Origin: Limnanthes douglasii subsp. nivea
Taxonomy: Eukaryota > Streptophyta > Magnoliopsida > Brassicales > Limnanthaceae
DNA length: 64,000 nucleotides
Direction of reading: 5' to 3'
NCBI GenBank assembly: GCA_036936605.1
Contig: JAUPFV010000005.1
Coordinates: forward strand, 78,938,885 to 79,002,884
Shown here: positions 56,313-64,000 of the stretch, piece by piece
Layout of the letters: every line of letters begins with the position of its first letter
Position numbering within the stretch: the first letter of the stretch is position 1
Translations under genes and position numbers: made by a program
The notes under the pieces: model-generated
Database searches by the model: none
Seen by the model: the letters and a program-made list of their open reading frames with translations, nothing else
What the model was told of the DNA's origin: nothing

Positions 56313-58680
56313 TTAAGAGATTAAACGAAAAATGCAAAAAAATTCCTTGGCCATCCAAGGACTTTGGTTTTTCAAACAAAAAAATACACAACAATACAAT
56401 ATAACCTTAGGGATTTTTCCCTTCAGGTTTTTCTTCACCACCATCATTTTTTTGACTTTTGAGTTCAGCACTTGAACTCTAACCAACTTCTTCATCGTCT
56501 TCGGAATCTTCCCCACTGGAACAGTTGTGTTTGTCACCATCAGCCATAGTATGGAAAAGGAGGTCATCGTAGTCCACAAATTTCCACAAAGGACCAAGAT
56601 TCCTCTAAAGAAAGGTCTCATGGAGCAGTAAGACCATATCAGATTTAATTCCATCATCTCTCTTCTCCAGGAATCCACATATCCACTCGCATACTTATCT
56701 ATTCCTACAACTATTTCTTGAGCTTGTTTGCTTACTAAGGAAGCATTCTCATCGGTCTTCTCTTGGACAGTTTTCTCCAACTTGACTTTGTCATCGGATA
56801 AAGCATGGATAGTTTTGTCTTTATCTTTTAGTTGCTCTTTCATAATTGTGGTCTCATTAGAGGAAGAAGTCTCCAGTCCGGAGTACTTGGTTTGGAGCTT
56901 TTTGCTGGCCTCTTCTGACTTTAAAAGTTTGGCAACTAAATCCTCTTTCTCCTTCTTCAATGATTCTATGCTTGGTGAGCGCTAGAAATATCGTTTGTCA
57001 AGCTCTGTTTCTCTGTAGTCATGGAGCTTATGGTAGCTGTTTGATCCCTTACTTGCCTCTCTAGATCAACTACCGGATAGATATAACCCAGAAAGGCACA
57101 ACTTAGGGTATCTTTCTCACTTGATATCATGTAAGTCTCTTCATTGTAGGTCACAACATTGGATGAACTAGAAGGAAGATAAGGCTTCGCGAAGTCATCC
57201 TTGTCCAAATCATTGAAATAAATGTTAATACTTTGAAAGACATCAAGATTTACCTCTCCATCAGCAGTGGTCTGTTTGGAATAGAGGTTGGATGGAATTT
57301 CTTCTTGTAAAGTAGGATCGATAGGAGCTGGAGGAGGGATTTCATAAGGACGTAGAATTATCTTTGATCCCAGGGTGACTTTTTTATTATTGACAGCTTT
57401 TTCATCACTGCTCGTTTGCGCTTCTTATCGTTCTCCGTAACCTTTGGTGGGTTGTCTGATCCACCAGGCTCCTTAACAATAACTTCTACTGCTTCTGATA
57501 GAGCAACATTAATTCCTCCTTGGTTCTTTGACCCGGTCCCTTCGGTGGTTGTCTGACGTGGGTTTGTAGTGTTTTTCTTCTTTCTCTTATTCTTCATCTT
57601 GTTCAGATGACTACGGGCTTTGGCCCTGGAAGGCAGGTAAAGCTTGGCATCTTTAGCCTCAGTTATCCTCAGGATAACATCTGTAGGAGGAGGTGTGGTC
57701 AGCTCTTCCTATGAGAGGTCTCTTCTCCGTGTGGTGTGCTACAAATGAGAGCTCACCAAATTCCCCGAAGTGAAACAGTTGTGGAAAGCGTTATCCCATT
57801 TCTCCAAGGCCCAAACATTTAGCTTGGCACAGGTGTCTTGACGTGCCTTTACATAGTCTGAGAACTCCTTCGAGAAAACTAAAAAGAGATGTAAATCAGT
57901 TCGGAGTAACTACTTAGTATTTGAAAGATTAAAGAGAACATGAATAAAACTCATCGATGCTCTTCCAGCGACTGGTCAGCTGGCTTGGGTTAGAATCAAC
58001 CTTGATCTTCCTCCCATTCTCCCAGGCCTCACTAATGAACATGAACTGTGCCCTCCATGGTTTTTCAGACTCCAAAAGATCATTCACTACTTTGTAGTCA
58101 ATCTCCATATTGTAGTGATAGAAGGGGATGTGATGGTTCATGCATAAATTTGCCACGGCAGTGAATTGTTCCATTGACAGTGGAATCTTGGATAACATCA
58201 TGATGTTCCAAGCATTTGGATCGGTTGAGTTGGACATAGCTTGGTCAGGTGGAAGTAAGTAACTATCTCTGGGTCCAAAGGAAACCGGAGTCCTTAGTTC
58301 AGCACCTCTGTATAGACCACTAGCTTGTTGGGTTTGCAGTCTATCGGAGTTTCTGGGGTGACTGGGATTCTCACTTTGACAGACTCATGTATCCTCCACT
58401 TTGTACGAATACGACCCAATTCAGCGGTATGGGTGTATATGTAGGCTATATTCTGGAGGGATAGCATGAATTTTATGCTGACCTTCTTGAAATTTGGCCT
58501 TACTCTCCCTTCCAGACTCCTCGGAAGCGCATCTGGATGATTCAGACCTACTTTAGTCTTGCCCTTTCGATCTGCAGCGGTGTCCTCCGTTTGCCTAGAC
58601 GCCTCAAAAGGGGTGTTATTTAAACTATCCTACATGTTTTCTTTCATTACAATGGAAGACTCTTCGGATGGTTTGTTCAT
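56313..58680 (-). pseudogene. Tat element antisense ORF (plant gypsy-type transposon domain plus coiled coil)
   Basis: On the strand opposite to gag-pol, between integrase and the 3' LTR. It starts ATG at 58680 (MNKPSEESSIV) and has a stop at codon 17. The conserved domain follows: YTEVLNxGLRFPLDPEIV, then (after a frame change) TDPNAWNIMMLSKIPL and KPWRAQFMFISEAWENG (58440-58000). A basic block (57597-57358, KNKRKKKN...) and a long coiled-coil-like tail (56960-56730, KKEKEDLVAKLLKSEEASKK) come next. The domain resembles PF04195-type 'putative gypsy transposon' sequences (family form G.rfPL...QLtPN.W). Such antisense ORFs are known in Retand-type Tat elements. The function is unknown; the same protein type occurs at 12000-14760 and 22746-25150. 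Confidence 0.75.
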
Positions 58681-58800
58681 TTTACTAGTGTGTTTCTAGC
58701 CGTGAACATAAATAACTCGAACACAAATTGGAGAGTGTACTGAGCTTTCTCTCACTAGAAATGCTTTTGTTTTTTAAATACAATGGAACAGTAGAATGAA

Positions 58801-58811
58801 TTTATATAAAA
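58801..58811 (-). promoter_or_regulatory. Probable TATA box for the antisense ORF
   Basis: The minus strand reads TTTTATATAAATTC about 120 bases upstream of the ATG at 58680. It is followed by a leader with tctagtgagagaaag-like sequence, resembling the leader after the TATA box at 11921. Confidence 0.5.
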
Positions 58812-59169
58812 TTGAAAATGGAGAGTTACATAGGAGAAGATGGAACGATCGAAAACAATTATTAAGGGCTACAAATTATGGGAGTTAAAACTTATTTAAA
58901 TTTCTAGCCTAGTAGGTACGAGAATCTAGGAGAAAAACGGCTGAAAGGTCAAACCAGATATTGACACGTGTCCCACGTTGGAAAAATACTCTCGAAATTC
59001 TAAACGATAAAATCAGTCCTACCAAATTTCGAATAGAGTGACTCTTGAAATTCTCAACAGAAAAAGATAAAGTCTGCAGTTCAGATACAACAACATATCG
59101 GAAAGAGTTTATATTAATTTTTAACATTTATCTCTTCCAAAGATTTTTTGCGAGACCTAAAGAGGCTAC

Positions 59170-59505
59170 TGATGAGGTCAGATATTTTATCTGATGGACA
59201 GTTCAGACCAAACCACTATTAGGTGAAACCGACCTGGACTATTGTAGTGAAATATGACTAAGCTAGATGTTGTTCACTTCACACCAAATTACTAGTGGTC
59301 CTTAAACTAGACCCGACTCCACAATCCGACCCAACGGGCCCGTGGGTCACTAATTAAGTATAAATACTCCAACCACTTTCATTAATGAGGGTAATCAGAA
59401 TTTACTACTAGCACACATCTTAATTATCTCACTACTCTCAACCTTAAACATTAAATTCCCAAAGCACTTTACAAAATTACCCTCAAACATAAATTAACCA
59501 GACCA
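59170..59505 (+). repeat. 3' LTR of the Tat element
   Basis: It starts TGATGAGGTCAGATATTT and ends AACCAGACCA. It is preceded by a purine-rich aaagaggctac, a plausible polypurine tract. Confidence 0.9.
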
Positions 59506-59971
59506 TATAGAAAAATACAGAATATTAAGATACTTAATTTAATAGAAATCCGAATTAATATGACATCTAATTAATAAGAAATCCATATAATAGGAAACTC
59601 AATTGAATATAAAACTTAGACAAATAGAAGAAGCCTAGTTTGATCAACAACTTAAGCCCATCAACATTGAAGCTTCGACCTAGTAGCTTTAGCATAAAGT
59701 TTCGGATCAAGTCAGTAGCAACATGCATTCAGCCCAGACTCTACTCTTTCGGCTCAGGTCTTTGGCCTAGTAAAAAATAACCAAAATGTCTTCGACCAAG
59801 CTTTCCTTTAGGTTCCAGAAATTGTCTTTACATCTAAGTTTTGGCCACAGCTCTGTCTTGATAGAATCCAACAATTCATGCCTAAACATATCTTCGCTTG
59901 ATCCATTTTTGGCCCATGTAGTCTTTTAGTAATACATTTATTAACGAGTTATTTATACCTTACACCTAACA
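59506..59971 (-). mobile_element. First half of the copia 3' LTR
   Basis: The minus strand begins TGTTAGGTGTAAGG at 59971, right after a purine-rich GTAGAAAATT (polypurine-tract-like) that follows the copia pol region. It runs to the Tat junction at 59505. It likely continues at 50362-50070. Confidence 0.6.
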
Positions 59972-60328
59972 ATTTTCTACCTAGGCTTATGGTAAATCCA
60001 ATATTTGTTGCATCTAATGCTCTAAACTTTAAAAAGCATAACACATGTATCCCAAACATGCCCAATTCTCATGCAGTTCTTGAGCTTTGAATTCAGCAGT
60101 ATTTCGATCAGAACATCTAAATTATTTTCTTCGTTAACAATTTTAGCCGTCCTCATTATACATCTCCACCAATTCTTGGATGAATTGCAACGTGATATTT
60201 AAGTGTTTAGTTAGGTCAACTTCAGATACTTTATTAAATAAAGATCACTAATATTATCAAAGAACATAATCACATCTTGCTCTATAGAAGTAAATTCCCT
60301 CAATAATTCTTTCACTCTATAGCTTCTT

Positions 60329-61340
60329 TTATGGCTTCCATATCAGCCATAAATTCGTCTTTTGTAGATGATATTGTAACAATCTTATGTATACAAGAAT
60401 TCTAGTTAACCACTTCTTAAAGTACAATAAACACTTACTCGAAGTAGACTTCCTTGTGTCAAAAAATCCGGCATAATTAGAGTCTACATACCTTAGCAGC
60501 ACTATATCACTTGTATCTTTATAATTGTAATACAACCCTACAACACCCGAACCCTTTAAGTAACTCATTAACCACTTGAGTACATGTCAATACAGCTTCT
60601 CTAAATTAGACATGAATCTGCTCAACACACTTACAGCGTAGGAAAGATCAAGTTTTGTGAAAATCATAACATACATAATGCTACCAATAACTTTAGCATA
60701 AGGTATCTCCATCATGTACTTCTTATTTGCAGCTTTAGATGGTGCTTGAGTGGCACTAAGGTTGAATTGGGCACCAATGGACGCTCCAACCTCTTTGGCC
60801 CCAGACATGCCGAACTTTTAAAATAACTTATGTATGTATTCTTAGTGAGATAAGGACATATATGCCTTCAGTACGTTCCTTTTGATCCTACTACCAAGTA
60901 TCCTCGTAGCCTCTTTAATATCATTCATCTTAAACTTACATTCCAGTTGATTCTTCGTCATTTCAATTTTGTTCATTTCTCTTTTAGCTATTAGTATATC
61001 ATCCATATACAACAACAAAATGACTTGTCTCCCCATTTGTGCTTATCCATTCTAATAGACACAGTTGTTAGAACAGCTACAGATATACTTGATACATCTC
61101 ATAAAGTAATTGAATATTATATTCCACTGCTTTGGCGCTTATTTCAGCCCATAAAGAGGTCTCTTCAATAAAGATACATAATTTGTATTCCATTTTTCAA
61201 ACCCTTTTGACTGGCACATGTATATTACTTCTTCTGATTCACAATGTAATAGGGAAGTAGTAATATTCATTTGATCTAATTTTATATAAAATCTAGAATC
61301 AATATATTGTGGAAACCTCATTAACTTTTGTTTCACAACT
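60329..61340 (-). pseudogene. copia reverse transcriptase and RNase H remnants
   Basis: 61336-61139 encodes MKQKLMRFPQYID with SLLKRPLYGLK (end of the palm block; family l.k.LYGLkQ). 61036-60842 encodes VILLLYMDDILIA with both catalytic aspartates. 60808-60587 encodes MEIPYAKVIGSIMYVM and TKLDLSYAVSVLSRFM. 60568-60329 is RNase H: VLLRYVDSNYAGFFDTRKST (family YaDaDwAg..d.RrSTsG). The frames are separate, so it is inactive. Confidence 0.87.
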
Positions 61341-61835
61341 AGTGAAAATATATCATTAAAATCATTACTCTTTTTTTTGTGAAACCCTTAGCCATTTGTC
61401 TAACCTTGTATTTGGGTAACTCAACACCATGTATACACGGATTCTCTTTTAATATTCATTTACTATCAACCAGCTTCTGACCCTTACACTATTTCACAAG
61501 AGTTAAGATGCCCGTTTTCTTGAGAGATCTCATTTTCCCTCATGGTCCTAAGCAACTCTTATTTATCACTGATCGTCATAGCATCGTGATAATTTTGTGA
61601 TTCAAGAACATCTCCATGTGTTTTAATAGACAAATAAAAAACAATAACATTGTGAAATCATACCTCTAAGATGGCATAATTGGTCTCATATCTCCATCTG
61701 TCACCAATTGATAATTATTAAGCCATATTTCTCTTCAATTTGATCATACGAAGGCCATGGACCACCAGCCTCTCGATCATATTCAGACATATGCAGTGGT
61801 TGAAATTCCTATCTACAAGCCAAAATTGAACCAAG

Positions 61836-62850
61836 TCATAAATCATCTTCGGCATAAGCATCAGTAGATTTATTCTCTAGATTAGACTCATCATAAACTT
61901 CACATATTTTCTCGACAGTATTAGGTTGATCTCCGCTGCCATCTTCAATGACATGCTCCTCATTGAAAACCACGTTCATACTTATCACAAAATTCTGAAT
62001 TATAGGTTCAATGTACCATAACATATACTATTTTACTCCTTACGAATAGCCGATGAACAATATTTTAGTGCTCTCGTGTAAGTTTGTCTTGCTTCACATG
62101 CGTGTAGGCAGTACACTTGAAAACTCTCAAATGTTCCAACTTAGATTTCTCTCCAATTTAGGCCTATTGAGGACAAATAAACTTAAACCTCAAAGATAGA
62201 CTCTTATTGATTATATATGCAGTCGTTGTCATTACATCTCTTTAGAACCTTTAGTCTAATCCGACTGTATGAAGCATATACCTAAACCTTTCTAGTAAGG
62301 TTCGGTTTATTCTCTCAGCAAGACTGTTCTATTCAGGAGTCTCACTCATGGTTTAGTGTCTAAAAATGCCAAGCTTTGAATAATAGTAGTGAACTTATTG
62401 GTCGCATATTCGAATCTATTATCAGTCTGAAGTTTTTTCAACATTTTACTAGTTTGATTCTCTACTAGTATCTTCCAATTCAAAAAGGAAACAAACATGT
62501 CATCCTTGATTTTTAAGAGTATAACTCATACCTTCCTGGAATAATCATCAATTTACGATATAAAGTACCTTGCACCACCTATGACAGGCTCACGTGTTGA
62601 CCCCAGATATATGAATGAACATACTAAAGAACTTCATTGGTTGTATGGATGTTAGGAAGAAACTTCACTATCTTGCTCTTCCCGAATAAAAAAATCTCAA
62701 AAGCCCATCTTCTGAATTGTGATACCATCTAACAACCCTTGTTTTCTTAGTTCACTAAATATTTTCTCACTTAAATATCATAGACAAAGATGTAACAACC
62801 TGGTAGAATCATTCTTCACACTAGACACCCCCTACTACTACATATCTCTC
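61836..62850 (-). pseudogene. copia integrase and linker remnants
   Basis: Near 62340-62280 the minus strand reads SETPE*NSLAERINRTLLE, matching the copia integrase signature (TPqqNGvaERmNRtl.e). 62024-61836 is an acidic linker (NVVFNEEHVIEDG), the usual region between copia integrase and RT (v.FdE). Stops interrupt it. Confidence 0.75.
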
Positions 62851-62954
62851 AAGAACTAACATATCATTAGTCAATTGGGCTTTCATAACAACAAGGGAGC
62901 CTTACAAGACCCTAAGTCTGCCACCTCCACCCCTATAGGTAAACCATTCCTCAT

Positions 62955-63639
62955 CTAACATCCCAGTATAAAGAAGGTTACTTTAAATTTAGGTACATAC
63001 ATACTTACGTTGTCAATCACTCTCTCAGGTATTGTAGACAACATGATATGAATAGTCTCAATCCTTTTAACATCATAGGATTCGTCATTCGCATTCCCTA
63101 TAATAACCCTTTCACTATCAAGTATTATCATATCTTCAATCCAGTTTTTATTGGAAGTTATATGGAATGGTGTACCCGAATCCAATACTTATTTATTTTG
63201 CATCATTCCAGCATCTTCGGCTTCAGTCTTCTTATAGTTTTTGCCATTTTATTTCTCTAGGAAAATCCTATTAATATCTTATTTTCTTCATGCTTACCCA
63301 TTATGTCTCTTTAGAACTAGTAGCATGTCATTTGGACTTAAACCAAGAGTTTCATCTTCTTTTACTTGAATCTATATTTCTTGGTCTTCCCCTCAAACTC
63401 AGTTTGTGCTTTTTGGAGTCACCCTTTTAAACAATTTTCATTTGATTTTTTTTGGATTTCAATGTGCTCTCATTCCGGTCTTTGTAAAGGAGTATTTTTT
63501 GTAGAGCATGATGTTTATAAAATGTTCATACTTATTTGGTAGATAGATTAAAATGATGATTGATTGGAATCTCCATCCACCTTTACACCAACTGTATTCA
63601 ACTCGAGTATGATTCTATTATAATTTTTTAGGTTTCTTC
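62955..63639 (-). pseudogene. copia gag and protease remnants
   Basis: 63185-62955 begins (L)DSGTPFHITSNKNWIED, the copia protease active site (DSGas.H.t), then VIIGNANDESYDVKRI. Upstream, about 63600-63560 reads LNTVGVKVDGDSNQSSF, resembling copia gag (Lk..g..i.d.d....lL.SLP). Gag is cut at 63640 by an inserted LTR. Confidence 0.75.
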
Positions 63640-64000
63640 TGGAGAGGTTTATTTTCGTTTGAGGGTAATTTTGTCCAGAGTTTTGTGGTATTTCAAAGGT
63701 ATTTAATGTTTGGATAGAGTGTAGAGGGAGAATTGAGCTGCCTGGTTGTATTTAATTTTCATTACCCTCATTTAATGAAGGTGGTTGGGTATTTATACCC
63801 TTATCTTTGGGCCACATGGGCTTTCGGGTTGTGTTAATGGATTCGGGTCGAGTTTAAAGACCCATTAGTTTTAAGTAAGCAAGTAATCAGCTTAGTCATG
63901 AAGTGATTAAGTTTTTAATACTTTAGTCATGTTCGGACAGTTCAATAAGTGGAGGTTGTCCGAACTGCCCCTGTCCGGTTAGGTGGATATTGTCTGAATT
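63640..64000 (-). mobile_element. Tat-family LTR inserted in copia gag, runs off right edge
   Basis: In reverse orientation it matches the LTRs at 50363-50717 and 59170-59505 and the solo LTR at 37620-37993 (tttgagggtaattttg, gggccacatgggctttcggg, gattcgggtcgagttt, cttagtcatgaag, gcccctgtccggtt). The minus-strand 3' end ...CTCTCCA is at 63640. No primer-binding site follows it to the left, so it is either a solo LTR or the 3' LTR of an element to the right of the window. Confidence 0.85.

Larger units (their letters stand above)
50363..59505 (+). mobile_element. Ty3/gypsy LTR retrotransposon, Tat (Ogre/Retand-like) lineage, about 9.1 kb
   Basis: A complete structure: 5' LTR 50363-50717, primer-binding-site region from 50720, then gag, protease, RT, RNase H, a second (archaeal-type) RNase H and integrase ending about 55882. 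An antisense ORF follows on the minus strand (58680 to about 56313), then the 3' LTR 59170-59505. Dual RNase H plus an extra ORF between integrase and the 3' LTR are hallmarks of the plant Tat lineage. Frames contain several stops and shifts, and the LTRs differ by many changes including an indel near the start, so it is not recent and not autonomous. It is flanked by a 5-bp near-duplication (aatag/tatag). Confidence 0.92.
59972..63639 (-). mobile_element. Ty1/copia retrotransposon internal region, decayed
   Basis: Order on the minus strand is gag (about 63639-63300), protease (63185-62955), integrase (about 62850-62000), RT (61340-60590) and RNase H (60568-60329): the copia order, with integrase before RT. 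Stops and frameshifts occur throughout. The 5' LTR is not in the window; another LTR interrupts gag at 63640. Confidence 0.85.

Overview
This is eukaryotic DNA, almost certainly from a flowering plant (eudicot-like). Two intron-containing chloroplast/lipid-type plant genes can be spliced exon by exon, and most of the rest is plant retrotransposon DNA: L1-type LINEs, Ty3/gypsy elements of the Tat (Ogre/Retand-like) lineage and a Ty1/copia element. The window is AT-rich, with (AT)n and (AAT)n microsatellites. No tRNA, rRNA, CRISPR or prokaryotic operon was recognised. The species cannot be named from the sequence alone.

Layout, left to right. 0-2.1 kb: the 5' part (five exons, minus strand) of ABA4, the plastid protein needed for neoxanthin/ABA synthesis; its 3' end lies off the left edge. 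2.5-9.6 kb: a long decayed LINE (minus) and a 5'-truncated relative. 9.9-10.5 kb: a broken hAT transposase. 10.9-14.8 kb: an LTR plus antisense-type ORF of a Tat retrotransposon. 16.4-19.5 kb: a complete nine-exon monoacylglycerol-lipase/caffeoylshikimate-esterase-like gene (minus), including one GC-AG intron. 21.9-29.4 kb: a badly decayed Tat-type LTR element (minus) that lacks protease/RT but keeps gag, integrase and an opposite-strand ORF. 31.76-35.04 kb: a 5'-truncated LINE (plus) with an open RT frame, RNase H domain and visible target-site duplication. 37.6-38.0 kb: a solo LTR. 38.1-40.5 kb: a rearranged LINE fragment with a very recent 733-bp-period tandem duplication. 40.5-44.9 kb: a decayed, intron-containing Ulp1-protease-associated (transposon-type) gene (minus) whose introns are full of related palindromic words. 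45.6-49.7 kb: another LINE (plus) of the same family as the first. 50.36-59.51 kb: a whole Tat-lineage element with LTRs, gag-PR-RT-RH-aRNH-IN and a long antisense ORF. It appears to sit inside the 3' LTR of a copia element whose decayed pol/gag fills 60.0-63.6 kb. A further Tat LTR starts at 63.64 kb and runs off the right edge.

The two host genes have no visible functional link; they are separated by retroelement nests. The most interesting theme is that three independent Tat-type elements in this one window each carry an ORF on the strand opposite to gag-pol. All three ORFs have the same conserved plant gypsy-type domain and an apparent TATA box of their own near the 3' LTR. The second theme is a family of short palindromic words repeated through the introns of the Ulp1-like pseudogene. 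The third is a fresh tandem duplication with a templated filler at its junction.
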